From positions 1 through 20,690 of the forward strand of contig JAZKFV010000015.1 of assembly GCA_040386195.1 (NCBI GenBank): a stretch of DNA of 20,690 bases, in the 5' to 3' direction. The DNA comes from JAJTCH01 sp040386195 (GTDB taxonomy: Bacteria; Pseudomonadota; Alphaproteobacteria; Rickettsiales; UBA1997). This document shows positions 13,573-20,690 of this stretch, piece by piece. Both the position numbers and the translations under genes were made by a program. Below the pieces are notes generated by a model. It worked only from the letters and a program-made list of their open reading frames with translations. It searched no databases and was not told the DNA's origin. Each line of letters opens with the position of its first letter. Position 1 is the stretch's first letter.

Positions 13573-14498
13573 TGGAAGCAGAGATTATCACCAATGAAGA
13601 AGTTAAAGATTTGGTTGATGATTTTTTGGTTTATTTGGCTTCCCAGAAAAGATGTTCCAATCACACGATTGTTTCTTATCACACTGATATTTTTTATTTT
13701 TTTGCGTTTTTGAAGAATCGGTCTGGAGCTTTGGTTAGTAAGGGTGAATTGGAGAAAATTGCTGTTCAAGATTTTCGTTCTTGGTTGGTTTTTAGGAAGG
13801 AGCAAGATTTTTCTAGCGCCTCAACTGCCCGCGCTATTTCTTGCTTGAAGAGCTTTTTTAAGTTTTTGAATCGGCACAAAATTATTGCTAATAAAGAGGT
13901 TGAAAATATCAAACCACCCAAGCTGGGCAAGCCAATTCCTAAGGCGGTTGACAAAATTGACATTGATTCGATTGTGGATTTGATTGGGGAATTTTCGAAA
14001 GAAGAGTGGCTGAAAAAAAGAGATTTGGCGTTGCTGACTTTAATTTACGGGTCGGGAATGCGGATTTCGGAAGCGCTTTCGCTGACTAAAAATCATCTGG
14101 GAAATAACGGCGTGGTGGTGATTACTGGCAAGGGAAATAAGCAAAGAATGATTCCGCTTTTGCCGATTGTGGAGAAAAGGATTAATGAATATTTGGCGGT
14201 GTTGCCGCATAAAATTAATAATAATGAGCCGATATTTTTGGGGCTTAGAGGCAAGAAATATCAGGCGGCGGCGTTTGAGAAGTTGATTCAAAATATTCGG
14301 GAATTTTTGAGTTTGCCTGACACGATTTCTCCGCACAGCTTTCGGCATTCTTTTGCCACCCATTTGCTCGAAAATGGCGGCGATTTGCGCACGATTCAGG
14401 AATTGCTTGGGCATTCTAGCCTTTCAACCACGCAGCGTTACACTAAAATTGACAAGAAAAGATTATTGGAAGTTTATAATAAAGTTAGTTTGAGGTAG
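13572..14498 (+). CDS. xerC: Tyrosine recombinase XerC, 308 aa
   Basis: XerC acts with XerD at dif to resolve chromosome dimers. The N-terminal SAM-like domain spans about 10-115. The catalytic domain carries R164 (YGSGMRISEALSL), K187 (ITGKGNKQRMIPL), H255 and R258 (HSFRHSFATHLL), H281 (LLGHSSLSTTQRY) and the nucleophile Y290. The end, KKRLLEVYNKV, resembles XerC (LxxVY) more than XerD (which usually ends with His-His-Pro-Arg). The terminal HPR motif of many XerCs is missing. The start overlaps the preceding stop as TAATG, with a strong GGAGG six bases ahead. This indicates translational coupling to the hydrolase fusion, an unusual partner. A sharp GC-skew switch occurs just after this gene. 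Confidence 0.88.
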   Translation: MEAEIITNEEVKDLVDDFLVYLASQKRCSNHTIVSYHTDIFYFFAFLKNRSGALVSKGELEKIAVQDFRSWLVFRKEQDFSSASTARAISCLKSFFKFLNRHKIIANKEVENIKPPKLGKPIPKAVDKIDIDSIVDLIGEFSKEEWLKKRDLALLTLIYGSGMRISEALSLTKNHLGNNGVVVITGKGNKQRMIPLLPIVEKRINEYLAVLPHKINNNEPIFLGLRGKKYQAAAFEKLIQNIREFLSLPDTISPHSFRHSFATHLLENGGDLRTIQELLGHSSLSTTQRYTKIDKKRLLEVYNKVSLR

Positions 14499-14506
14499 CA
14501 CAAATT

Positions 14507-15067
14507 ATGAAAATTATTTCGGCAATTTTAACCATCCCATTTTTGCTCTTCAGCGCAAACATTCACGCGGCAGAAATAATCTCCAGCTCGGCAGAATATA
14601 AAAATAATCGGTTTATTATTAAGGTTGTTGGCGTGGTTGAGCCTTCACCGGAGCATGTTTTTGGCGTGTTAACTGACTACGAAAATATCACCAAAATTAG
14701 CCCAAAAATTATTGAGAGTAAGATTATTAAAATTGATGGCGACACAACTATTGTTAAAACCGTTGCCAAAGGTTGTGTGTGGTTTTTTTGCAAAGAAATT
14801 GTTAACACCCAATCAACCACATCGGTGTTTGAGCAGCACATTCAATCACTAACCATCCCTTCAAAGAGCAATTTAAAATTTGGCAAAATGGTCTGGAATA
14901 TTAAAGATGTGCCATTTGGAACCCAAATAGATTATTACGCCGAGATAGAGCCAGACTTCTTCGTGCCTCCATTGATCGGTGCGTATTTTATTAAAAATTC
15001 AATGCTTGCCGAAGCCAAAGCTTTTATTGACAGCGTTGAAAAACTGTCCGATCAAGATACTGATTAA
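14507..15067 (+). CDS. Periplasmic SRPBCC (polyketide cyclase/START-like) protein, 186 aa
   Basis: An N-terminal signal peptide, MKIISAILTIPFLLFSANIHA (about 1-21), precedes the mature start at AEII. The rest matches the SRPBCC ligand-binding fold. It has a strand IIKVVGVVEPSPEHVFGVLT, the LTDYENITKISPKI motif typical of the cyclase/dehydrase group, and a final long helix, NSMLAEAKAFIDSVEKL. Members bind lipids or hydrophobic ligands; the ligand here is unknown. It starts eight bases after the xerC stop and probably shares its transcript. A strong terminator follows at 15070. It is the first gene after the GC-skew switch. Confidence 0.8.
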   Translation: MKIISAILTIPFLLFSANIHAAEIISSSAEYKNNRFIIKVVGVVEPSPEHVFGVLTDYENITKISPKIIESKIIKIDGDTTIVKTVAKGCVWFFCKEIVNTQSTTSVFEQHIQSLTIPSKSNLKFGKMVWNIKDVPFGTQIDYYAEIEPDFFVPPLIGAYFIKNSMLAEAKAFIDSVEKLSDQDTD

Positions 15068-15069
15068 TA

Positions 15070-15103
15070 AAAAGGCGGAGCTCTTTGAAGAACTCCGCCT
15101 TTT
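15070..15103. terminator. Bidirectional rho-independent terminator
   Basis: AAAAGGCGGAG (15070-15080) pairs perfectly with CTCCGCCTTTT (15093-15103). The loop itself has an inner TCTT-TG-AAGA pairing. A-rich and T-rich sides give a U tract in both directions. It lies three bases past the SRPBCC stop and 25 bases past the groEL stop, serving both convergent transcripts. Confidence 0.92.
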
Positions 15104-15128
15104 AAATTTAGTGGTTTGGTTGGAAGAA

Positions 15129-16781
15129 CTAGAATCCACCCATTCCGCCCATTCCACCAGGCATTCCACCGCCACCATTGCCACCACCAGCGTTTTCATC
15201 TTTAATCTCAACAATCGCAGCTTCAGTTGTAATGAGCAATGCCGCAATTGAAGCCGCATCTTGCAACGCGCTTCTAACCACTTTAACCGGATCAACAATT
15301 CCAGCTTTAAACATATCAACATATTTGTTGTTTTGCGCGTCATAGCCATAGCTTTGCTCTTTTTTCGAAGCAACTTCATTAGCCACCACCGCGCCATCAA
15401 AACCAGCATTCTCAGCGATTTGACGGATTGGCGCTTGCAAAACTTTTTTGATGATGCCAATACCAGCATTCTGGTCGTCATTATCACCTTTCAATTTATC
15501 CAAAGAAGCCGCCGCGAATAATAAAGCCGAACCACCACCAGCAACAATACCTTCTTGCATCGCCGCACGAGTAGCCGCCAGCGCATCTTCAACGCGATCT
15601 TTTTTCTCTTTAACCGCAGTTTCAGTAGTGCCACCAACTTTCAAAATTGCCACACCGCCAGAAAGTTTAGCCAATCTTTCTTGCATTTTTTCGCGATCAT
15701 AATCAGAAGTTGTATCTTCAATTTGTTTTTTAATCGAAGCACAACGAGCCTTAACATCAGCTTTATTGCCCGCCCCATCAACAATTGTAGTATCTTCTTT
15801 AGTGATGATCACCTTTTTAGCCTGACCCAAACTCTCCAAACCAACTGATTCCAACTTCATGCCAATATCTTCGGAAATCAATTGACCAGCAGTCAAACAA
15901 GCCAAATCTTCCAACATTGATTTTCTTCTGTCGCCAAAACCAGGAGCCTTCACCGCCGCAACTTTCAAGCCGCCACGAAGTTTATTAACCACCAAAGCTG
16001 CCAAAGCTTCACCTTCAACATCTTCCGCCACAATCAAAAGTGGACGACCAGATTGCACTACAGCCTCAAGGATCGGCAAGATTTGTTGCAAGTTAGAAAT
16101 TTTCTTTTCCACAATTAAAATGTAGACATTTTCCAACTCAACAATCATTTTTTCCGCATTAGTTGCAAAATAAGGAGAAAGATAGCCACGGTCAAAATTC
16201 ATCCCTTCAACCACACTAACTTCAAACTCAACACCTTTAGCTTCCTCAACAGTGATTGGGCTTTCCGCGCCAACTGCAAAAACTGCCTCAGCAATTTTAG
16301 TACCAATTTCTTTATCACCATTTGCCGAAATGGTGCCAACTTGCGCCACCTCTTCTTGGTTGACAACTTTTTTAGCCGAAGCTTGAAGAGCTTTAATCAC
16401 CGCTTCAACCGCCAAATCAATCCCACGCTTCAAATCCATCGGATTCAATCCAGCCGCAACTGCTTTGGTTCCTTCTTTAACAATCGCTTGGGCAAGAACA
16501 GTTGAAGTTGTAGTTCCATCGCCAGCAATATCATTAGTTTTAGAAGCAACTTCCTTAATCATTTGCGCCCCCAAATTTTGATAACGATCTTTCAACTCAT
16601 CAATCGCCTTAGCAACCGTAACCCCATCTTTAGTAATACGCGGCGACCCAAATGATTTTTCAATCACCACATTACGACCTTTTGGCCCGAGTGTAACTTT
16701 CACAGCGTTAGCAATAATATCAACACCTTCGCAAATTTTTGCACGAGCGTCAAAACCGAATAGAATTTCTTTTGCAGACAT
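15129..16781 (-). CDS. groEL: Chaperonin GroEL (60 kDa), 550 aa
   Basis: GroEL forms the double-ring ATP-driven protein-folding chamber in the cytoplasm. The start SAKEILFGFDARAKI is close to the alphaproteobacterial pattern. Nucleotide-binding motifs are present: VTLGPKGRNVV near residue 30, and DIAGDGTTTSTVLAQ near 83-97 with the catalytic Asp. APGFGDRRKSMLEDLA lies in the apical domain, and EGIVAGGGSALL in the equatorial return. The C-terminus is the usual GGM-type tail (GGMPGGMGGMGGF). Length is standard. It follows groES by 34 bases in one operon and ends at a shared terminator. Host-associated lineages often express it very highly. Confidence 0.98.
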   Translation of the reverse strand: MSAKEILFGFDARAKICEGVDIIANAVKVTLGPKGRNVVIEKSFGSPRITKDGVTVAKAIDELKDRYQNLGAQMIKEVASKTNDIAGDGTTTSTVLAQAIVKEGTKAVAAGLNPMDLKRGIDLAVEAVIKALQASAKKVVNQEEVAQVGTISANGDKEIGTKIAEAVFAVGAESPITVEEAKGVEFEVSVVEGMNFDRGYLSPYFATNAEKMIVELENVYILIVEKKISNLQQILPILEAVVQSGRPLLIVAEDVEGEALAALVVNKLRGGLKVAAVKAPGFGDRRKSMLEDLACLTAGQLISEDIGMKLESVGLESLGQAKKVIITKEDTTIVDGAGNKADVKARCASIKKQIEDTTSDYDREKMQERLAKLSGGVAILKVGGTTETAVKEKKDRVEDALAATRAAMQEGIVAGGGSALLFAAASLDKLKGDNDDQNAGIGIIKKVLQAPIRQIAENAGFDGAVVANEVASKKEQSYGYDAQNNKYVDMFKAGIVDPVKVVRSALQDAASIAALLITTEAAIVEIKDENAGGGNGGGGMPGGMGGMGGF

Positions 16782-16815
16782 ATATTTTTAATGATTAATT
16801 GTTAATGAATAATGA

Positions 16816-17103
16816 TTAATTGATGATGGCTAATACATCACCTTCCTTAAGGATGATCAACTCTTTGCCATCAATCTTAACTTCCGTTCCGCCCCATTTT
16901 TTAAACAAAACGCGGTTGCCAACTTTCACATCCAGCGCAACTCTTTTACCATTATTATCAAAAGCACCTTCGCCAGCAGCGATGATGATGCCTTCCATCG
17001 GCTTTTCTTGTGCAGTATCAGGAATAATAATCCCGCCTTTAGTTTTGTTTTCAGCCTCAATTCTTTCCACCAAAATATGGTCGTGTAAAGGTTTTATGTT
17101 CAT
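16816..17103 (-). CDS. groES: Co-chaperonin GroES (10 kDa), 95 aa
   Basis: GroES caps the GroEL ring. The sequence starts MNIKPLHDHILVERIEAE. The mobile loop, KTKGGIIIPDTAQEKPMEG, holds the GroEL-binding GGIIIP segment, and the body has GNRVLFKKWGGTEVKIDG. Length is exactly typical. It is the first gene of groES-groEL. No CIRCE element was found upstream; a palindrome at 17161-17173 is the only evident control signal. Confidence 0.98.
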   Translation of the reverse strand: MNIKPLHDHILVERIEAENKTKGGIIIPDTAQEKPMEGIIIAAGEGAFDNNGKRVALDVKVGNRVLFKKWGGTEVKIDGKELIILKEGDVLAIIN

Positions 17104-17160
17104 TGTTTTTAAGTTATTTGGTTAATAGAAATGAAAATTAAATTTTGCGAACTGCCACTT

Positions 17161-17173
17161 AATAACAGTTATT
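17161..17173 (-). promoter_or_regulatory. Palindrome in the groES upstream region
   Basis: AATAAC-A-GTTATT is a perfect 6-bp dyad 58 bases upstream of the groES start. A TTGTCA box (minus strand, 17183-17178) lies just upstream, but no -10 box at proper spacing is convincing. The heat-shock sigma-32 pattern is also only partial. It is recorded as a possible control site. Confidence 0.3.
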
Positions 17174-17232
17174 TTTTTGACAAGAGTGTCTAGAAAAAAA
17201 TTTTGAGGCGGGATTGTAAAATGATTCAGCAA

Positions 17233-17487
17233 TTACTGCAACAACTCATCCAATTTTTTCTGGCGGTCCAGCTCATAAAGCTCATCACAGCCACCAATAT
17301 GTTTTTCACCAATAAAAATTTGCGGAACACTTCTTCTGCCACCAGATTTAGCAATCATTGCCTCCCGCATTTGATCATCAACAATTTTGATTTCTTCAAA
17401 AGCAACTTGCTTTCTTTGCAAAAGCGCTTTGGCTTTAACGCAATAAGGACAATAGTCGGTGGTATAAATGATGATTTTAGCAGACAT
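17233..17487 (-). CDS. grxC: Glutaredoxin 3 (GrxC type), 84 aa
   Basis: This is a glutathione-dependent thiol-disulfide reductase of the cytoplasm. The redox motif CPYC is at residues 13-16 (YTTDYCPYCVKAKALL). The cis-Pro segment SVPQIFIGEKHIGGCDEL binds glutathione. The GGCDELYELD ending is typical of bacterial GrxC. Length is normal. Its ATG overlaps the stop of the upstream lipoprotein gene (TAATG), so the two are co-transcribed and translationally coupled. No Shine-Dalgarno of its own is evident. Confidence 0.95.
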   Translation of the reverse strand: MSAKIIIYTTDYCPYCVKAKALLQRKQVAFEEIKIVDDQMREAMIAKSGGRRSVPQIFIGEKHIGGCDELYELDRQKKLDELLQ

Positions 17488-17864
17488 TAGTATTTTTGAT
17501 TAGCAGAACTACTCGGATTATCACGATTGGCGCCACCATAATAAGTTGGCGGCACATAATATTGATCGCCATCATAATAAGGATATTGGTTTTGCGGCGG
17601 CATTGCATAAGGGTTGCTATAATATCTAGAAGCTGGCTGCTGATATTGGTAAGGGCTGTTGGTATAAGCCGGCTGTTGTTGATTATAATAATAGCCATCT
17701 TGACGAGCCGGAGCTGGCGCATATTGAGGTTGCTGCTGATATTGATTATAGCTTGGCTGAGAATTTTGTGCATTTTGATTACTTCCAGAAGCGCAACCAA
17801 AAAGACCAACTATGAGTATTGCTAATATTAAGTTTGTTATGTATTGAAGCAATTTATTAATCAT
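17487..17864 (-). CDS. Tyr/Gln/Pro-rich lipoprotein, 125 aa
   Basis: The N-terminus has a hydrophobic stretch followed by the lipobox LFGC with the lipidated Cys at residue 24, so it should be a membrane-anchored lipoprotein. The mature part is low-complexity and rich in Tyr, Gln, Pro, Asn and Ser, with repeats such as YNQYQQQPQY, YYNQQQPAY, YQYQQPASRYY and NQYPYYDGDQYY. No domain is recognised. Such Tyr/Gln-rich tails suggest an extended, possibly surface-exposed or matrix-forming segment; this is inference. It overlaps grxC by one base and is divergent from ribD. Confidence 0.8.
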   Translation of the reverse strand: MINKLLQYITNLILAILIVGLFGCASGSNQNAQNSQPSYNQYQQQPQYAPAPARQDGYYYNQQQPAYTNSPYQYQQPASRYYSNPYAMPPQNQYPYYDGDQYYVPPTYYGGANRDNPSSSANQKY

Positions 17865-18020
17865 CGTTTAAAATAAAACTAACTAAGAAAGCTGCTAATA
17901 ACTTATTGGCTTCCTAGCTCGTTGATTTAATCAGTTGGTTTGTGAAATAAATTTGGCACCAAGCTGTGATGATGAAGTGCAAAAAAGAGGGTTCATTAAA
18001 ACAAATATCTTGCAAATGTA

Positions 18021-18039
18021 AAGAATTATCACAATTCTT
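18021..18039. promoter_or_regulatory. Inverted repeat in the ribD leader
   Basis: AAGAATT-ATCAC-AATTCTT is a perfect 7-bp dyad with a 5-base centre, 49 bases before the chosen ribD start. The surrounding 224-base gap (17865-18088) between divergent genes holds no other gene. No FMN riboswitch signature was recognised. An operator or a leader hairpin is possible. Confidence 0.35.
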
Positions 18040-18088
18040 AAATGCAGAAATTACCAATTGTAGCATTTTACAACACTTTATAATCAAG

Positions 18089-19162
18089 ATGCCTTCAAAG
18101 CAGCAAGATCAAGCCTTTATTAGGTTAGCATTAAATTTATCCAAAAAAAATATCGGTATAACCGCCGGCAACCCTTCGGTGGGCTGCGTGCTGGTCAAAA
18201 ATCAAACCATTATATCAACTGGCGTCACCCAAAAAAACGGCATTCCTCACGCCGAAAATATTGCCATTTCAAAAGCCGGAGAAAATAGCATTGGAGCCAC
18301 AGCCTATATAACACTTGAGCCCTGCTCTCACTTCGGAAAAACGCCACCTTGCGCTGATCTAATCATCAAATCCAAAATTTCCCGCGTAGTAATTGCAACC
18401 ATTGATCCTGATTCAAGAGTAAATGGACAAGGAATCAAAAAGCTGCAAGAAGCCGGAATTGAAGTAATAGTTGGAATTTTAGAAGACGAGGCAAGGCAGA
18501 TAAACCAAGGCTTCTTCACCGCCCGCACTTTAGGAAGACCATTTATAACTTTAAAATTAGCCACCAGCTTGGACGGAAAAATTGCCGCTAAAAACGGCGA
18601 TAGTAAATGGATCACCAACGAAAAATCCCGCCAATACGCCCATTATCTGCGCGCCAAAAACGACGCAATTTTAGTTGGCGCCGCCACAATTCGCGCCGAC
18701 AATCCAATGCTTGATTGCCGAATCAACGGTTTAGAAAAATATTCCCCAAAACGAATTATTTTAAGTTCCAGTTTAAATATCGATCCTGAAAGCCAAATAA
18801 TTCAAAGCGCCAATTCAATCCCAACCTACATCGCAACCAATTTAGAAACTAAAAAGTTTGAAGATTTAGGAGTAAAAATTATTAATTTCAAAAATGATGA
18901 TTTAAATGATTTAGCAAAAAAATTACCCGCAATGGGAATTAATAACTTGCTAATTGAAGGCGGATCTATTGTCGCCGAGCAGTTTTTAAAAGCCGAGTTG
19001 ATAGATAAATTCATCTGGATCAAATCCCCAAAAACCATCGGCACAGATGGAATTGATGCAATTGCTAATTTTGATATAAACCAAATTTCTCAAAATTTTA
19101 AAATGACCAAATCAAGAAATATTGATGAAGATTTATTGATGGAATTTAACAAGCTTCAATAA
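18089..19162 (+). CDS. ribD: Bifunctional riboflavin biosynthesis deaminase/reductase RibD, 357 aa
   Basis: RibD carries out the deamination and side-chain reduction steps after GTP cyclohydrolase II in riboflavin synthesis. The deaminase domain (about 5-145) has the zinc ligands H54 with the catalytic E56 (PHAENIAI), and C79 and C88 in EPCSHFGKTPPCADL. The reductase domain (about 149-357) starts GRPFITLKLATSLDGKIA and includes NNLLIEGGSIVAEQF. The open frame extends 41 codons upstream to 17966. The ATG at 18089 gives the family's normal length and places the first helix correctly, while the extension looks non-homologous. No other rib gene is in the window. Its 3' end overlaps convergent tpiA by 17 bases. 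Confidence 0.94.
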   Translation: MPSKQQDQAFIRLALNLSKKNIGITAGNPSVGCVLVKNQTIISTGVTQKNGIPHAENIAISKAGENSIGATAYITLEPCSHFGKTPPCADLIIKSKISRVVIATIDPDSRVNGQGIKKLQEAGIEVIVGILEDEARQINQGFFTARTLGRPFITLKLATSLDGKIAAKNGDSKWITNEKSRQYAHYLRAKNDAILVGAATIRADNPMLDCRINGLEKYSPKRIILSSSLNIDPESQIIQSANSIPTYIATNLETKKFEDLGVKIINFKNDDLNDLAKKLPAMGINNLLIEGGSIVAEQFLKAELIDKFIWIKSPKTIGTDGIDAIANFDINQISQNFKMTKSRNIDEDLLMEFNKLQ

Positions 19163-19976
19163 TCTCAAAAAACTCTTTCACATGCAAACTAGCACCACCA
19201 ACTAAAAGCCCATCAACATTTTTTGCCTGCAAAATTTCCTCCGCATTTGCCTTATTCACCGACCCACCATAAACAATTTTAAACTCAGCAATATTTTTAT
19301 TTTTGTGTAATTCTTTTTTAATCAACGCCGCAACTTCTTCAATTTGCTGAATAGTTGGAATCAAGCCCGAACCAATTGACCAAACCGGCTCATAAGCCAC
19401 AATCAATTTCGCAATCGGCAAATCTTTAGGGATAGAATGTTCTAATTGATTGATAATAAAATCATGAAATTTACCATCTTCTCTTTGCGCCTTTGATTCA
19501 CCAACACAAACAATTGGAACCAAATTTTGTTTAACCGCCGCAACAGTTTTTTTAGCAATCAAATGATCCGATTCATCATAATGTTGACGACGCTCTGAAT
19601 GCCCCAAAATCACATACCAAGCCCCACAATCTTTCAACATCTTAGCACTAATTTCGCCAGTGAAAGCACCTTTATCATGCGAGTTACAATCTTGCCCACC
19701 AAGCTTGATAATTCGCAGCTGCGCAATTAATTTTTCCAATTTCTCTTCTTCAATTTGCTCAACATTACTGTGCATTTTTTCAATCTCTTCAAACTCATTT
19801 TCAATGAGCAAACCGTCAATATAATCAATCATTACTGAAGGCGGACAAAGCACAATTTCCGGCAAAGTTTTTAAACTTTTCTGCGCCAATTTTTGACTCA
19901 AATTTTCCACCCAAATTTGCGCTTCGTCAAATGAGCTATTCATCTTCCAGTTAGCGATAATTATTTTTCTGTGCAT
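19146..19976 (-). CDS. tpiA: Triosephosphate isomerase with a central insertion, 276 aa
   Basis: TpiA interconverts dihydroxyacetone phosphate and glyceraldehyde 3-phosphate. The catalytic residues are present: K11 in ANWKMN, H126 in ILGHSERR, and E196 in VAYEPVWSIGSG. The phosphate-binding end, YGGSVNKANA, and the final GLLVGGASL are intact. The protein is about 25 residues longer than the usual 250. The extra part is a Glu/Lys-rich helical stretch at about 60-88 (EFEEIEKMHSNVEQIEEEK), between the CPP strand and the GGQDCNSHDKGAFTGE loop. Its start overlaps the dciA end by 16 bases, and its 3' end overlaps convergent ribD. The enzyme should be active. Confidence 0.95.
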   Translation of the reverse strand: MHRKIIIANWKMNSSFDEAQIWVENLSQKLAQKSLKTLPEIVLCPPSVMIDYIDGLLIENEFEEIEKMHSNVEQIEEEKLEKLIAQLRIIKLGGQDCNSHDKGAFTGEISAKMLKDCGAWYVILGHSERRQHYDESDHLIAKKTVAAVKQNLVPIVCVGESKAQREDGKFHDFIINQLEHSIPKDLPIAKLIVAYEPVWSIGSGLIPTIQQIEEVAALIKKELHKNKNIAEFKIVYGGSVNKANAEEILQAKNVDGLLVGGASLHVKEFFEIIEAC

Positions 19977-20452
19977 ATTGATTTTCCTAGTTTTTGTAAG
20001 ATTGATTTAAGTTCGTCATCTTGAATTATTGTCGTTGTTTTGGCAATAAAATTTTCTTGAGCATTACTGAGTTTGTGATCAATTTTTTGCTGCTCTGCTG
20101 CTAAAATTTTTGGCTCTTGAACAATACGAATTTCGCTCACAACTTTATAGCCATAATAAGCGGCAATGTTCTCAGTGATTTGGTTGGAGCTGGCTTCCAG
20201 ATAAAAAGCGATTGATGAATTATTAGCGCCAATCGTCAAAACGCCATTAGCTTTTTTATTCTTTTCAAATTTAATTTTCTTGGGAAAACAAAATTGCCAA
20301 CATTTTTCACCAACAATTTGTTGCCAATTTTTATTCAAATTATTAATCACCAAAAAATCATCTTTCTTTTTGGCAAAAACTGGTTTTAAAATTTGGCTGA
20401 TATTTTTTTCAAGAGATTTGAAACCTTGATTTATAAGGCTATTTTGCTTCAT
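19961..20452 (-). CDS. dciA: DciA-like DUF721 protein (predicted replicative helicase operator), 163 aa
   Basis: DUF721/DciA proteins are the common bacterial helicase-loading factors that interact with DnaB at replication start. The domain (about 20-115) has the signature LNKNWQQIVGEKCWQFCFPK, followed by strands GVLTIGANNSSIAFYLEA and the helix NQITENIAAYYGYKVV. The C-terminal third is charged and probably disordered. The open frame extends to an ATG at 20488 (175 aa), but that would overlap the lptM-like gene by 50 bases. The ATG at 20452 reduces overlap to 14 bases and fits the family start better. It overlaps tpiA at its 3' end. The family is clear; the start is uncertain. Confidence 0.8.
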   Translation of the reverse strand: MKQNSLINQGFKSLEKNISQILKPVFAKKKDDFLVINNLNKNWQQIVGEKCWQFCFPKKIKFEKNKKANGVLTIGANNSSIAFYLEASSNQITENIAAYYGYKVVSEIRIVQEPKILAAEQQKIDHKLSNAQENFIAKTTTIIQDDELKSILQKLGKSICTEK

Positions 20453-20570
20453 CTGACTTTGTACTTTCTTCCACATTTTGCGGCTCATCCGGCAAATATA
20501 ATTTTCCTTTTTTGCCGCAAGCAGTTAGAGAAATTGCTAATAGAGTTAGAATTATTATGGAGTTTTTCAT
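20439..20570 (-). CDS. lptM: Tiny lipoprotein of the LptM (YifL) type, 43 aa
   Basis: The frame starts MKNSIIILTLLAISLTACGKKG and continues KLYLPDEPQ, ending DEAK. The lipobox LTAC places the lipidated Cys at residue 18. It is followed by GKKGKLYLP, the hallmark CGxKGxLxxP of the YifL/LptM family, known in E. coli to assist assembly of the LPS transporter LptD. It is short enough to be missed by size-limited gene calls. It is first in a compact lptM-dciA-tpiA minus-strand cluster and overlaps the dciA start. Its presence implies a lipopolysaccharide-type outer membrane, if the E. coli role holds here. Confidence 0.82.
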   Translation of the reverse strand: MKNSIIILTLLAISLTACGKKGKLYLPDEPQNVEESTKSDEAK

Positions 20571-20635
20571 TTTATTTTCTGATTCGCAATGTCGTAAATG
20601 TCCTAATTTAAGTTAAGACCACCAAATCCACTCGG

Positions 20636-20690
20636 TGTCATCCCCGACTTGATCGGGGATCCAGAAAATATCGAAACAAAAACTGGATCC
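20636..20690. repeat. Second dispersed palindrome family, cut by window edge
   Basis: TGTCATCCCCGACTTGATCG begins the element, with a CCCCGA-CTTGA-TCGGGG hairpin. GGATCCAG then pairs with the CTGGATCC at the very end of the window. The architecture (CCAG, AT-rich loop, CTGG) parallels the CGTCATTGC family at 905 and 2732, but the arms differ. The right side hairpin and closing arm are beyond the edge. Confidence 0.7.

Noticed and set aside
15129..15521. Several open frames overlapping the groEL 3' end
   Set aside because: They are antisense or out-of-frame shadows of the GGM tail and equatorial domain of groEL.
17104..17200. CIRCE or sigma-32 control of groES
   Set aside because: No TTAGCACTC-N9-GAGTGCTAA was found; a CTTG box is present, but the -10 half is not at acceptable spacing with consensus.
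17810..17850. Possible dif site (TTATGTATTG-like sequence)
   Set aside because: The two arms do not match Xer binding arms with a 6-bp centre, and the site lies within the lipoprotein coding sequence. No other dif candidate was found near the skew switch.
17966..18088. 41-codon N-terminal extension of ribD
   Set aside because: It has no resemblance to RibD and would make the protein longer than the family. A perfect dyad within it looks like leader DNA, and the ATG at 18089 gives normal length.

Overview
The window is AT-rich and densely packed with genes. It looks like an alphaproteobacterial chromosome, most plausibly a Rickettsiales-like or other host-associated lineage. Pointers are a GroEL with an alphaproteobacterial N-terminus, a XerC of the type seen in reduced genomes, a DUF4116-repeat protein, a fused serine hydrolase without a signal peptide, and dispersed palindromes with a CGTCATTGCGAGGAGC core. 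The taxonomic call is from memory and inference. No rRNA, tRNA or CRISPR array was seen.

Positions 1-7770 form an accessory zone rich in small toxin, antitoxin and DNA-processing genes. In order they are: a truncated unknown CDS; a frameshifted XRE regulator beside its intact tandem copy; a palindromic repeat carrying a 69-aa gene; a DUF4143-type AAA ATPase; a second, decayed copy of that repeat-plus-gene unit; hicAB; a solitary PIN-like protein; a RAYT (REP-associated Y1 transposase) gene flanked by two inverted REP palindromes; a zinc-ribbon DUF4145 protein; vapBC; and a DUF1016-N/staphylococcal-nuclease fusion. Further REP-like palindromes are scattered from 5.9 to 10.9 kb.

Positions 7990-15067 hold plus-strand genes: an exported DUF4116-repeat protein, gatB (without gatA or gatC), an 874-aa serine hydrolase with a long unknown C-terminal half, xerC translationally coupled to it, and a periplasmic SRPBCC protein. 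A strong bidirectional terminator at about 15.08 kb separates this block from the next.

Positions 15129-20570 are mainly minus-strand housekeeping genes: groES-groEL, a Tyr/Gln-rich lipoprotein overlapping grxC, and a compact lptM-dciA-tpiA cluster whose genes overlap. ribD on the plus strand converges on tpiA and overlaps it. The window ends inside another dispersed palindrome.

The plus strand has a strong G excess from about 6 to 14.5 kb and a C excess after about 14.5 kb, whatever the gene direction. This is a sharp skew switch next to xerC. The most interesting items are the hydrolase fusion with a possible CE-clan-like cysteine site, the DUF1016-N/SNase fusion, the RAYT/REP family, and the duplicated palindrome-plus-minigene unit that brackets the ATPase.
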